Shown: positions 1 to 8,054 of the stretch, one piece after another
How the letters are laid out: each line of letters starts with the position of its first letter
Position numbering within the stretch: the stretch's first letter is position 1
DNA from: Desulfovibrio sp.
GTDB taxonomy: Bacteria > Desulfobacterota > Desulfovibrionia > Desulfovibrionales > Desulfovibrionaceae
NCBI GenBank assembly: GCA_016208105.1
Contig: JACQYS010000016.1
Coordinates: forward strand, 22,123-86,122
Length of the DNA stretch: 64,000 nucleotides
Direction of reading: 5' to 3'
Notes under the pieces: generated by a model
Databases searched by the model: none
What the model saw: only the letters and a program-made list of their open reading frames with translations
What the model was told of the DNA's origin: nothing
Translations under genes and position numbers: made by a program

Positions 1-1658
1 TAAGCATCATACCCTGCAGAGTACAGCAGTTTTTGTTCTCCACTATCCACTTTCGAATACACATTCAGCCTGCTCCCCCGACTTTTCACTTCATATCGTA
101 ACAATACGCAGACGATATATGGATATCTTTCATGAGAAGGTTGTACCCTGTATTCGAAAAACGCCTTGCCCTCATTGATAGTTGGAATAACCCTGCTGCC
201 AGATGAGACATCCAGCTGAACATACTCAGACATTCTTACTGTTGAATAGAAACCTACAGGATCAAGCTTAATCTTTATTGTTTCCGGATATCCGAAAAGA
301 TCAATAACGGGATGTCGCTTCAGACGAACTCTCGACATGCCCCCTTCAAGAAGCTCAACGCGTTCACCACCAAAAGCACGATCAGCACACCCCTTGTCAC
401 CACATATAACATCCAAGGAATCGCTATCGCTTGACACCGCTTGCCTCAAATAACCAGCTCGCTTTTCCTGAGGGATATATCTTTCGACAGCATGAAATTG
501 CATCTGGTCACCAACAACAAACGAAAAGTTTTTTGTAAAAAGTGTGGACAGTACCTGTTCATACTGTTTTCCACCTTCACTTTCTGAAGAGTATAGTTGA
601 ACCCTTTCTTTGTATACCCGGGACACCCCCAATACGATTATTAAGCACGCGACGACATTCACCAACATCCTTCTTGACCTTAAAACAGAATCAATACAAA
701 CCGCACACACACAACTAAAAAAAACAATAAAGTACGAGTAATGCCATGGGTTAGAATAAGAGGAATAACGTGCTGCAACAAGAATAAATACAGGGATCAA
801 TGCATACATAGAGAAAAATATCGCTGCATCTTTATTTGTGCGAAATAAAACACAAATCCCACAAAACAACAGGCAAGCAGCAGCCAGTGAAAAAGCGTCT
901 ACACCATCACTCCATGAAGACACCAAACAAAGATTCTTGAGGACATTCAGCATGGTCCCCATGACTGTACCTGGAGAACCAGCTTCGGACATCCGAAAAA
1001 ACAACAGAACGAGCGCAAGAATCCATGCGACAACAACAGATATGGAATTCCATTTGTATTTTTTAACTAATGCAGTTGAGCATCTCCAATCATAAGCCAT
1101 AAAAATCATCATGGCGCACAGAACAAGAATTGCAGAATAGTGTATCAAGGGGAGAACACTTATGGATAGCAAAAACACTGATCCACGCTCCCCATACTTC
1201 CTAAAGGAGAAATAACCGTAAGTTGCCAGACAATAGAGCAGCACGAGTAGGCTATACGGTCGAACCTGACGGGACAATGATATAAAAAGCATATTGCTCG
1301 CAAGCAATGCCGCAGAGAGTAACCCCACATTTCCTGAACAAATAACGCTTCCGACACGATACATCATATAAATGCCAATCATTGCACACAACACTGAAAA
1401 CGTTCTCAGGAAACCATCCGAGCTAGATATAATAGACCATAGTTTGATGATCAAATAAAATCCAGGAGGATGAAAGTCTGTGACCAAAGATCGTTCAATA
1501 ATGTAACCTAAAGGGAATCGAGAAGTCAGAGGGACAAGAATTTCATCAAGCCACAAAGGTTTTAATCCGATCTGATAAAATGTTATACACCCAAATATAA
1601 AAAATATTAGAAATAATACAATCTTGCTGGATGGATCATGGTCTTCTTTGGTAATCAT
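1..1658 (-). CDS. PMT/GT39-like membrane glycosyltransferase, partial (runs off left edge)
   Basis: An uninterrupted frame of 552 codons runs from an ATG at 1658 to the window edge with no stop, so the C-terminus is missing. The start reads MITKEDHDPSSK and is followed by a hydrophobic segment, then 'PLWLDEILVPL' and 'DFHPPGFYLIIKLW'. The Asp-Glu after the first membrane helix and the 'HPP' motif with a following helix are the pattern of polyprenyl-phosphate-dependent glycosyltransferases (dolichyl-phosphate-mannose mannosyltransferase, ArnT and RgtABCD relatives). Several more hydrophobic helices follow, then a soluble C-terminal part. Such enzymes move a sugar from a lipid carrier to lipid A, glycan or protein on the outer face of the inner membrane; the substrate here cannot be told. 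The gene is clearly more AT-rich than everything to its right, which suggests recent acquisition. It lies 54 bp downstream of hldD on the same strand. Confidence 0.72.
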   Translation of the reverse strand, partial: MITKEDHDPSSKIVLFLIFFIFGCITFYQIGLKPLWLDEILVPLTSRFPLGYIIERSLVTDFHPPGFYLIIKLWSIISSSDGFLRTFSVLCAMIGIYMMYRVGSVICSGNVGLLSAALLASNMLFISLSRQVRPYSLLVLLYCLATYGYFSFRKYGERGSVFLLSISVLPLIHYSAILVLCAMMIFMAYDWRCSTALVKKYKWNSISVVVAWILALVLLFFRMSEAGSPGTVMGTMLNVLKNLCLVSSWSDGVDAFSLAAACLLFCGICVLFRTNKDAAIFFSMYALIPVFILVAARYSSYSNPWHYSYFIVFFSCVCAVCIDSVLRSRRMLVNVVACLIIVLGVSRVYKERVQLYSSESEGGKQYEQVLSTLFTKNFSFVVGDQMQFHAVERYIPQEKRAGYLRQAVSSDSDSLDVICGDKGCADRAFGGERVELLEGGMSRVRLKRHPVIDLFGYPETIKIKLDPVGFYSTVRMSEYVQLDVSSGSRVIPTINEGKAFFEYRVQPSHERYPYIVCVLLRYEVKSRGSRLNVYSKVDSGEQKLLYSAGYDA

Positions 1659-1712
1659 TTATCATCCACCACAGTACTTCTGGATACTTGTCATGATTAT
1701 AGCTGTCACTGA

Positions 1713-2684
1713 TTATAGAATGAGGTCGTCTGTAGCCAAATACCCGGTCACGTAGTCTTTCACCCCCTTTTCCAAGGAAGTGAACTGCTTGTCGTACCCT
1801 GCCGCCTGCAAACGCCCCATGGGGGCCTCGGTGAAATACTGGTATGTGTCCCGGATGGCCTCGGGCATGTCGATGTATTCTATCTTGGGGGTGAGGCCCA
1901 TGGCCGAAAACACCGCCCCCACCAGGTCCTTGAAGCTCCTGGCTTTGCCGGAGCCCACATTGAACACCCCGTTCGCCCTGGGGTTTTCCAGAAGCCACAC
2001 CACCACGTCGGCGCAGTCCTTCACGTACACGAAATCGCGCAGCTGCCCTCCGTCCGCATAGTCCGGGCGGTGCGACTTGAAGAGGCGGACTTTGCCCCCG
2101 GCCTTGATCTGTTCGAACGCCTTGCAGACCACGCTCTTCATATCCGCCTTGTGGTATTCGTTGGGTCCGAACACGTTGAAGAACTTGAGGCTCGCGATGG
2201 AATTCAGCCAGCCCTGACGCTTAGCCGCGAGATCGAAAAGGTGCTTCGAGTACCCGTACATGTTCATGGGTTTAAGCCCGTCCAGGCTTTCCATTCCGTC
2301 CTCGAACCCCTGGGCGCCGTCGCCGTAGGTGGCCGCGCTGGAGGCGTTTATGAACCGGATGGAGTTATCCAGACAGAAGCGGCACAGCTCCAAGCTGTAG
2401 CGGGTGTTATTGGCGTAGAGGTAGTCCGCGTCGCGTTCGGTGGTGGAGGAACAGGCCCCCATATGGATGATGGCCGTGGCCCCGAACGGGTTCTCCCCGG
2501 TTTCCACAAGGCGCAGGAACTCGGACTTGTGCATGTAGTCCGTGAAGCGCCTGCCCACCAGGTTTCGCCATTTCTCGCCCGTACCCAGGTTGTCCACCAC
2601 CAGAATGTCTTCGCGGCCGAGCTCGTTGAGCTTCCAGATGATGGCGCTGCCCAGAAATCCGGCGCCGCCGGTGACGATAAGCAT
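1713..2684 (-). CDS. hldD: ADP-L-glycero-D-manno-heptose 6-epimerase
   Basis: This 323-residue protein begins with the Rossmann nucleotide-binding motif VTGGAGFLGSAI and contains the short-chain dehydrogenase YxxxK pair in 'MYGYSKHLFD', with an upstream serine/threonine-rich 'NASSAATYGDG'. Length and motifs match HldD (RfaD), which epimerises ADP-D-glycero-D-manno-heptose to the L-glycero form, the last cytoplasmic step in making the heptose of LPS inner core. The ATG at 2684 directly precedes the Rossmann strand, so the start is secure. A matching hldE2-type adenylyltransferase lies far away at 44728. The gene is divergent from the PEP carboxykinase-like gene across about 100 bp. Confidence 0.93.
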   Translation of the reverse strand: MLIVTGGAGFLGSAIIWKLNELGREDILVVDNLGTGEKWRNLVGRRFTDYMHKSEFLRLVETGENPFGATAIIHMGACSSTTERDADYLYANNTRYSLELCRFCLDNSIRFINASSAATYGDGAQGFEDGMESLDGLKPMNMYGYSKHLFDLAAKRQGWLNSIASLKFFNVFGPNEYHKADMKSVVCKAFEQIKAGGKVRLFKSHRPDYADGGQLRDFVYVKDCADVVVWLLENPRANGVFNVGSGKARSFKDLVGAVFSAMGLTPKIEYIDMPEAIRDTYQYFTEAPMGRLQAAGYDKQFTSLEKGVKDYVTGYLATDDLIL

Positions 2685-2786
2685 TTGGCCTCCCAGGCTT
2701 TGTGACGAATACCGCGCGTTTTAGCCGAACTAAGCCAGTGCGGCCCCGAATGCAACCGCGCTTTATCCTTGGCAGGAACTCGTGAA

Positions 2787-4424
2787 ATGTTGTACAATGT
2801 CGAAGTCGCCGCAACCAACCCAGCGAGGCTCCACATGGCATTCTTCGAAGAATTCGATATCGCTCTCAAACAAATCTATTCCCAGGCTGTCGACGAGGAA
2901 CGAATCATCCAGAATCCTGGCGCGGACAGGCTGCGCCGGATATGCCTGGAGGAACCCGAGGTCCGCCAGACCAGCTACGGCAGCATTGTGGCCAATACCG
3001 AGCCCATGTCCAGGGCCAAGCCGTTCACTACCAACAGCATCGACACCCAGTTCGGCCCGGAGGAATTCGCTCTGCTGGCCCAGGCCAAGGAGTTCCTGAA
3101 CAAGACCCCGCTCATCTGCATGGACGTGCTGGTGCGCGAGGAAGACGGCCCCATCACCGCAAGGCTCCTGGTGCCGCGCCGCTTCGCCCACATCGCCTAC
3201 GGCGGCCACAAGCTCTTCGGCCCCAGGGTGAACAACGTCACGGACCCCACCTACCAGGTGATCTTCTTTTACGACGAGGGCTGGGAAAAGAACGCGGACA
3301 AGCCACTCCCGGAAAAGGATATCACCATCAGGCTCGTCTACTCCCAGGATGGACGCATGATCAAGCTGGTGCGCAATTCCAGCTACCTGGGTGAGTGGAA
3401 GAAGGGTGTGTTCGCCGGCGAGGACTGGCGGGCGAAAATGGCGCGCGAGGGTATCTTCCTGCACGCCGGCTGCCGCCGGGACTGCCTGGAGATGGCCCAC
3501 GGGGGCATGCAGACTCAGACGTCGCTCTTCGTGGCCCTTTCCGCCAACGGCAAGACCTCGCTCACCTGCCGGGTGATGGCCCGCAAGAACGGCGAGGAAT
3601 CCTGGCTCATCCAGGATGACGGCGGCATATTGAAGCGCGACGGCTCCTTCCACGGCTTCGAAGCGGGCGGCATCTACGCCAAGACCGACGGCCTGACCCC
3701 CAGCGAGCAGATCGAGACCTACTACGGGGCGCTCAAGCCAGACGCCTACCTTGAGAATGTCCATGTGGACGAGAACGGCGACATGGACTTCTTCAACATC
3801 CAGCTCACTTCCAACGGTCGGGTGGTGGTGGAACGGCGCGACTTCATGCACGCCCACCGCTCCATCAAGGCCTCCGAAGTGGACAACCTGTTCATCATCA
3901 CCCGCGGTCCCACCGTTCCCGCCGTGGCCAAGCTCTCGCCCTGGCAGGCCACGGCCTTCATGGTGCTGGGTCAGTCCATGGAGTCCTCGGCCGGAGACCC
4001 GACCCAGGCGGGCAAGATAAAGAACGTGTTTTTCTACGATCCGTTCCTGGCCGGAGACCGGGTGGAGCACGCCCACCTATTCCACGAGATACTCAAGTGG
4101 AACCCGCATATCGACTGCTACCTCCTGAACACCGGCGGCGTGGGCGAAGGCGACCACTACCGCAAGATCACCTTAAACGACACTGTGAACATCCTGGAGT
4201 CCATCCTTCGCGGCGACCTGGAGGACTGGGAGCCCAACGAGGCCACCGGCCTTACCATTCCCAGGGCCGTGAGCGGGGTGGAGTCCATTCTCATGCATCC
4301 GGAGAAGCTCTTCCCCAAAGGAGAGTTCGAGGAACGCCAGAAGGCGCTGTACGAAAAACGGCGTGAGATTCTGGAGTCCTACCAGGGCCTCGACAAGGCC
4401 ATCGTGAACTCCATCAAGAAGTAG
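2787..4424 (+). CDS. Divergent phosphoenolpyruvate carboxykinase (ATP-type) family protein
   Basis: The 545-residue product carries a P-loop-like 'ANGKTSLTC' near residue 252, then 'IQDDGGIL' and 'GFEAGGIYAKTDGL', then 'FIITRGPTVPAVAKLSPWQA'. In this order these resemble the kinase-1a, kinase-2 (metal-binding Asp) and EGG/YAKT regions plus the 'PPVAKLTPEQA' helix of ATP-dependent PEP carboxykinase, which interconverts oxaloacetate plus ATP with PEP, CO2 and ADP. The matches are imperfect and the N-terminal 200 residues look unusual, so it may be a specialised paralogue. I chose ATG 2787 because AGGA sits nine bases upstream; another ATG in frame is at 2835. It is monocistronic, followed by a strong terminator. 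Confidence 0.7.
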   Translation: MLYNVEVAATNPARLHMAFFEEFDIALKQIYSQAVDEERIIQNPGADRLRRICLEEPEVRQTSYGSIVANTEPMSRAKPFTTNSIDTQFGPEEFALLAQAKEFLNKTPLICMDVLVREEDGPITARLLVPRRFAHIAYGGHKLFGPRVNNVTDPTYQVIFFYDEGWEKNADKPLPEKDITIRLVYSQDGRMIKLVRNSSYLGEWKKGVFAGEDWRAKMAREGIFLHAGCRRDCLEMAHGGMQTQTSLFVALSANGKTSLTCRVMARKNGEESWLIQDDGGILKRDGSFHGFEAGGIYAKTDGLTPSEQIETYYGALKPDAYLENVHVDENGDMDFFNIQLTSNGRVVVERRDFMHAHRSIKASEVDNLFIITRGPTVPAVAKLSPWQATAFMVLGQSMESSAGDPTQAGKIKNVFFYDPFLAGDRVEHAHLFHEILKWNPHIDCYLLNTGGVGEGDHYRKITLNDTVNILESILRGDLEDWEPNEATGLTIPRAVSGVESILMHPEKLFPKGEFEERQKALYEKRREILESYQGLDKAIVNSIKK

Positions 4425-4448
4425 TACGCTTCATCCTGCGTGATTTCA

Positions 4449-4479
4449 GGCGGATGCCGGGTGCGGCGTCCGCCTTTTT
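4449..4479 (+). terminator. Rho-independent terminator after the PEP carboxykinase-like gene
   Basis: Arms GGCGGATGCC (4449-4458) and GGCGTCCGCC (4465-4474) form a 10-bp stem with one wobble pair and a six-base loop, followed by TTTTTC. Confidence 0.85.
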
Positions 4480-4570
4480 CTTTGCCAAGCGCAAAAACAT
4501 CATTCCCTGTCGTGACAAGCGGCTTGACTTGTTTTGAACATATGCTCAATATCAACTCCGGAGAGACGAC

Positions 4571-5062
4571 ATGCCCAGACCCAGACGATGCTGCCGCGTG
4601 AGCGGCGAACCCACCTGCCGAAAATTCAAGCCCTCGGGCATCCCAGCACGTGAACTTGAGGAGGTGACGCTTGCCGTGGAGGAATTGGAAGCCCTGAGAC
4701 TTGGCGACATGGAGGGGCTCTACCATGAGACGGCGGCGCAGATGATGGGCGTGTCGCGGGCCACGTTCGGGCGCATCCTGCAGGACGGGCGCAAGAAGGT
4801 GGCCACGGCCCTGGTTTCGGGCCAGGCTTTAAAAATCGACGGAGGAAACTACGAAATGAGCGAGCAGAAAGAACATGTTTGCTGCGGCAGGGGCCGCAAG
4901 AACCGGACGGAAGCTGGAGAAGCGGCTGGCTGCGGCTGCGAAGGCAAGGGACACGGCCACCAGCGCCACGGCGGGGCTGGAGAATGCAAAGGAGAAGGTC
5001 ACGGCGGACACGGGCATGGGCACGGGTGTTGCCGCAGCAAGGCCGGGGCCGAAGAGGTATAA
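4571..5062 (+). CDS. DUF134 (UPF0251) DNA-binding protein with Cys/His-rich tail
   Basis: The first 95 residues are a DUF134 domain: a 'PRPRRCCRV' start, the 'LTLEELEALRL'-like segment (here VEELEALRLGD) and a sigma-like helix-turn-helix 'AAQMMGVSRATFGRILQDGRKKVA'-type region. The last 68 residues are a Cys- and His-rich tail ('HVCCGRGRKN', 'GHGHGHGCCR') suited to binding metal. An SD-like GGAGG at 4841 precedes an in-frame ATG at 4856, so the tail may also be made alone. DUF134 proteins often neighbour NifX/NifB-domain proteins, and one follows here at 5189. I infer a metal-linked regulator; the regulated genes are unknown. SD GGAGAG precedes ATG 4571. Confidence 0.85.
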   Translation: MPRPRRCCRVSGEPTCRKFKPSGIPARELEEVTLAVEELEALRLGDMEGLYHETAAQMMGVSRATFGRILQDGRKKVATALVSGQALKIDGGNYEMSEQKEHVCCGRGRKNRTEAGEAAGCGCEGKGHGHQRHGGAGECKGEGHGGHGHGHGCCRSKAGAEEV

Positions 5063-5188
5063 GGCCAGAACTGCAACAACGCCTGAAGTCCACAGGCGCA
5101 TAAAAAGTTCATTGGTTCCCGTGCTGCCCGGCATGAGGCCGGGGCCCGTGGGGGGCTTTACGGGAACGCGCGGGGTGGGGACCACGCC

Positions 5189-5533
5189 ATGAGGATAGCC
5201 GTTACTTGCGATGAATCCGGCGAAATGCCCGGGTATTTCGGGAAAAGCACGGCATTCCTCGTGGCGGACTCGCGCGACGGACAGGTCATATCCTGCAGCA
5301 TCAGATCCGTTCGCCCAGACGAGCTCCAGCGGGCGGACTGGGACGGGCTTGAAGGATGCGCCTGTGTGATCTGCAAAGGCATCGGGCCGCAAGCCGCTCA
5401 GTCCCTCAGGGAGAAAAACATCCTCCCCTACGTGGTGGACAGGGACATGAAGCCTCGCGAAGCGGTCCAGGCATTTCTTGAGGGGCGACTGAGGCTGTCG
5501 GGGGAATTCGGCGCGGCCGGGGAAGCTCGCTAG
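5189..5533 (+). CDS. NifX/NafY-type dinitrogenase iron-molybdenum cofactor family protein
   Basis: The 114-residue protein is a single small alpha/beta domain of the NifX/NifB-C type: it opens 'MRIAVTCDESGEMPGYFGKST' style, has 'CACVICKGIGPQAAQSL' in the middle and a final acidic 'PREAVQAFLEG' helix. Family members bind iron-sulfur or FeMo-cofactor-like clusters, but stand-alone copies next to DUF134 are common in anaerobes that do not fix nitrogen, and no nif genes are visible here. It sits 126 bp after the DUF134 gene and is probably co-transcribed. Its TAG overlaps the stop of the convergent LysE-family gene. A second family member lies at 50992. Confidence 0.82.
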   Translation: MRIAVTCDESGEMPGYFGKSTAFLVADSRDGQVISCSIRSVRPDELQRADWDGLEGCACVICKGIGPQAAQSLREKNILPYVVDRDMKPREAVQAFLEGRLRLSGEFGAAGEAR

Positions 5534-6168
5534 TTTGATTCTTTGGCCGCTGTCCAGATTCCGGCCCCGATAAGGGCCGAGCCTCCCAGACGGGTGAAGG
5601 TCCTTAAGACGCCCGGGCTGCGCGCGGCGCGGCGGGCGGAACCGGCCAGGACGGCGTAGGCCAGGGAATTTAAGAAGGCCAGGGCCACGAAGCTTGCCAG
5701 GATGATGAGCATCTGCCGGGTGACGTCCGGGCCTGGGGTAATGAACTGGGGCACGAAGGCCACGAAGAAGAGGATGGACTTCGGGTTGAGGGCCGTGACC
5801 AGGTAGGCCTGGCAGACCAGGCGGAAGCGGGATATTTCGAGTTGACAGCCCTGAGGGTTGCGGGCCGGGCCAGCCATTGCGGCGGGTTCGGCCCGCAGCA
5901 TTTTGTAGCCCATCCAGATGAGGTAGAGGGCTCCGGCCCACTTGAGGATGGTGAAGAGGTGGGCGGAAGTCTGGAGAAAGGCCCCCAGGCCGAGGAGGGA
6001 ACAGGAGAGCGCGGTTGCGTCGCCAAGGGCCACGCCGATGGCGGACCACCAGGCCCGGCGGACGCCGTGGGTAAGGGAATGGGCGATGACCAGCATCACC
6101 GTGGGGCCGGGGATGAGGAGGAGGATGGTGGAAGCGAGGAGGAAGGCGAAGTAAGTTTGGAGGGGCAT
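5530..6168 (-). CDS. LysE/RhtB family amino-acid exporter
   Basis: The 212-residue product begins 'MPLQTYFAFLLASTILLLIPGP' and contains the signature 'IPGPTVMLVIAHSLTHGVRRAWWSAIGVALGD'-type region of the LysE/RhtB superfamily, followed by about five further hydrophobic helices. These inner-membrane proteins export amino acids such as homoserine, threonine or lysine by proton antiport; the substrate cannot be assigned. An upstream in-frame codon at 6231 is possible, but the ATG at 6168 puts the first membrane helix at the N-terminus as is usual. It is a single-gene unit, convergent with the NifX-like gene. Confidence 0.88.
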   Translation of the reverse strand: MPLQTYFAFLLASTILLLIPGPTVMLVIAHSLTHGVRRAWWSAIGVALGDATALSCSLLGLGAFLQTSAHLFTILKWAGALYLIWMGYKMLRAEPAAMAGPARNPQGCQLEISRFRLVCQAYLVTALNPKSILFFVAFVPQFITPGPDVTRQMLIILASFVALAFLNSLAYAVLAGSARRAARSPGVLRTFTRLGGSALIGAGIWTAAKESN

Positions 6169-6347
6169 GGGGAGGCTCCGGATGTAATGTTCAGAGAGTA
6201 TAGGCCCGCCACTCCAGGGCTTCAAGACCAATCAGGCCGAAAGTGTGCAACCGTTGGGCTGAACCATCCAGGCAAGACAGCTCAGCCTAGAGCTTTTCAA
6301 ACTAATTTTGCGCATCATGTGTATTATTCTTGACTTGATCGTACCGA

Positions 6348-6362
6348 TGTGTACCGTACACA
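6348..6362. promoter_or_regulatory. Perfect palindrome at the hicA start, likely HicB operator
   Basis: TGTGTAC-C-GTACACA is a perfect 7-bp inverted repeat ending one base before the hicA ATG. A TTGACT hexamer lies just upstream at about 6330. HicB-type antitoxins with a ribbon-helix-helix tail usually repress their own promoter through such sites, so this is the natural operator; the role is inferred from position and symmetry. Confidence 0.6.
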
Positions 6363-6363
6363 C

Positions 6364-6555
6364 ATGGAAAGCAGGGAAATCCTCGGCCGCCTGGAACAAA
6401 GCGGATTTACGCTCCTGCGCATACATGGAAGCCATCACGTTTTCGGCCACACCGACGGCCGCCGGGTGGTGGTCCCCCATCCCCGCAAGGATTTCCCGGT
6501 AGGAACCCTGCGCAATATCTCCCGGCAGGCCGGTTGGCCCTGGCCACCCAAATAG
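6364..6555 (+). CDS. hicA: HicA-type mRNA interferase toxin
   Basis: The 63-residue protein starts 'MESREILGRLEQSGFTLLRI' and continues 'HGSHHVFGHTDGRRVVVPHP', the compact double-stranded-RNA-binding fold of HicA with the catalytic-type histidine in 'GSHH' and the 'VPHP' strand. HicA toxins cleave mRNA and are held inactive by the HicB partner. The ATG at 6364 is preferred because it starts at the conserved helix; an ATG five codons upstream would overlap the palindrome. HicB follows nine bases later, the standard toxin-first order. Confidence 0.88.
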   Translation: MESREILGRLEQSGFTLLRIHGSHHVFGHTDGRRVVVPHPRKDFPVGTLRNISRQAGWPWPPK

Positions 6556-6564
6556 GAGAGGCAC

Positions 6565-6957
6565 ATGCACAAGCACTACCCCGTGATTCTTCATACCGAG
6601 AACGGCGTAAGCTACGGCGTGACTATCCCGGACATGCCCGGTTGCTACACGTCGGGCGACACGCTGGAAGAGGCACTCGCCAACGTGCAGGAAGCCGTGG
6701 AAGCGTACCTGTTCGACGCGGGGCACGCCCCGGAGGTCAGCGCGCCAGACGCTGTGCTGGACATGGTCGAGGCCGAAGGTGGGGTGCTGGCTTATGTGGA
6801 GGTGGATTTGTCGTTTCTGGACAGGGAGCCGGTGCGGGTGAATATCAGCGTGCCCAAGTATAGGCTGGAAAGGATCGACGCGGCGGCGAAGAAGCTTGGC
6901 ATGACCCGTTCCGGCTTTCTGGTCCATGCGGCCGAAGCGATTTCGGAACAGAAATAA
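6565..6957 (+). CDS. hicB: HicB-type antitoxin
   Basis: The 130-residue product has the HicB N-terminal partial RNase-H-like fold ('YPVILHTENGVSYGVTIPDMPGC', then 'TLEEALANVQEAVEAYL') that binds HicA, and a C-terminal ribbon-helix-helix 'VRVNISVPKYRLERID...KLGMTRSGFLVHAA' for DNA binding. It neutralises HicA and is expected to repress the hicAB promoter through the palindrome at 6348. SD GGAGAGG lies just before ATG 6565. A terminator follows immediately. Confidence 0.9.
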   Translation: MHKHYPVILHTENGVSYGVTIPDMPGCYTSGDTLEEALANVQEAVEAYLFDAGHAPEVSAPDAVLDMVEAEGGVLAYVEVDLSFLDREPVRVNISVPKYRLERIDAAAKKLGMTRSGFLVHAAEAISEQK

Positions 6958-6983
6958 AGGCCGCCCCCTTCCGGGAGCGGCCT
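6958..6983. terminator. Hairpin terminator after hicAB
   Basis: AGGCCGC (6958-6964) pairs with GCGGCCT (6977-6983), with further CCC/GGG pairing inside. It lies between hicB and the convergent deoxyhypusine synthase-like gene and may serve both strands; the T-tract is weak. Confidence 0.6.
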
Positions 6984-7021
6984 CTCATTAACCGTCAACA
7001 TTTTCAGCGTCTTTCTAGCGC

Positions 7022-7993
7022 CTAGTCACCCAGCACGTAGCTGAATATCAGCGGCGCCACGATGGCTGCGTCCGAATTGATCATGTACTTGGGCGTATGA
7101 ATATCCAGCTTGCCCCAGGTGATCTTTTCATTCGGCACAGCACCGGAATACGACCCGTAGCTCGTGGTCGAGTCGCTGATCTGACAGAAATACGCCCAGA
7201 ACGGCGTGTCTTCCAGTTCCAGATCCTGAATCAGCATGGGCACCACGCAGATCGGAAAATCACCGGCAATGCCGCCGCCGATCTGGAAGAACCCGATGGG
7301 CACCTTCTTCTTGCCCATCTCGATGTACCACTTGGCCAAATGCTCCATCTGCTCGGTGCCGTGGCGGATGGCGGCATGGCTCTTCACGTTGCCGCGGATG
7401 ATCTCGGAAACGAAAATATTGCCCAAGGTGCAGTCCTCCCAGCCGGGAGTGTAAATCACCACCCCCATCTCCTTGGCGGCCAGCACCCAGGAGTCCTCGG
7501 CGGGCACCTGGAAGTGCTTCTCGATGCCGGGCTGGTCCAGAAGCTCATACATGAACTCGTACGGGAACTTCGGGGTGCCCTCGTCGGCGGCCTTCTTCCA
7601 GAGTCTGGTGATCTCGCGCTGCACCTGGCGCATGATGCCTTCGGGGATGCAGGTGTCGGTGACGCGGTTGAAACCCTCGTCGTAGAGCTCCTTCTCGGCC
7701 TCTGGTGAAAGATCCCGGTAGTGTGGGACCATCTTGTATTCGTTGTGGTTGAAGAGGTTGAAGAGGTCCTCTTCCAGGTTGGCCGCCGTGCAGCAGATGG
7801 TGTGGACCTTGCCCGCGCGGATCATGCGCGAAAGGATGATGCCGATCTCGGCGGTGCTCATGGCCCCGGCCATGGTCAGAAACATCTGGCCGCCGTCGTC
7901 CAGAAGCTTGTTCCAGGCCTTTGCGGCATCCAACGTCTCGCGGGCGTTGAAATGCCTGAAATGATGGTCCATGAATTTAGTAATGGTGCTCAT
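7022..7993 (-). CDS. Deoxyhypusine synthase family protein
   Basis: The 323-residue product has the family's NAD-binding elements, 'MFLTMAGAMSTAEIGIILSRMIR' near the N-terminus and 'ICCTAANLEEDL', and the C-terminal 'NEKITWGKLD' that carries the lysine forming the enzyme-butylamine imine in eukaryotic deoxyhypusine synthase. Eukaryotic and archaeal enzymes transfer the spermidine aminobutyl group to eIF5A; bacteria lack that target, and bacterial homologues are thought to act on polyamines (homospermidine-type reactions) or on unknown acceptors. It lies 61 bp downstream of a cupin gene on the same strand, probably one operon. Confidence 0.88.
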   Translation of the reverse strand: MSTITKFMDHHFRHFNARETLDAAKAWNKLLDDGGQMFLTMAGAMSTAEIGIILSRMIRAGKVHTICCTAANLEEDLFNLFNHNEYKMVPHYRDLSPEAEKELYDEGFNRVTDTCIPEGIMRQVQREITRLWKKAADEGTPKFPYEFMYELLDQPGIEKHFQVPAEDSWVLAAKEMGVVIYTPGWEDCTLGNIFVSEIIRGNVKSHAAIRHGTEQMEHLAKWYIEMGKKKVPIGFFQIGGGIAGDFPICVVPMLIQDLELEDTPFWAYFCQISDSTTSYGSYSGAVPNEKITWGKLDIHTPKYMINSDAAIVAPLIFSYVLGD

Positions 7994-8054
7994 AGCCGCT
8001 CCTGTGCCGCTTAACGGGCGCTCGTGGCGCCTGGTCTTTTACGAAAAAAAGTGC

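Noticed and set aside
2763..4076. Long 437-codon open frame antisense to the PEP carboxykinase-like gene
   Set aside because: It lies wholly opposite a gene with family motifs, has no SD or recognisable product, and long antisense frames are usual in high-GC DNA.
4829..6049. 406-codon minus-strand frame over DUF134 and the NifX-like gene
   Set aside because: It lies opposite two recognisable genes and is proline/arginine-rich without motifs.
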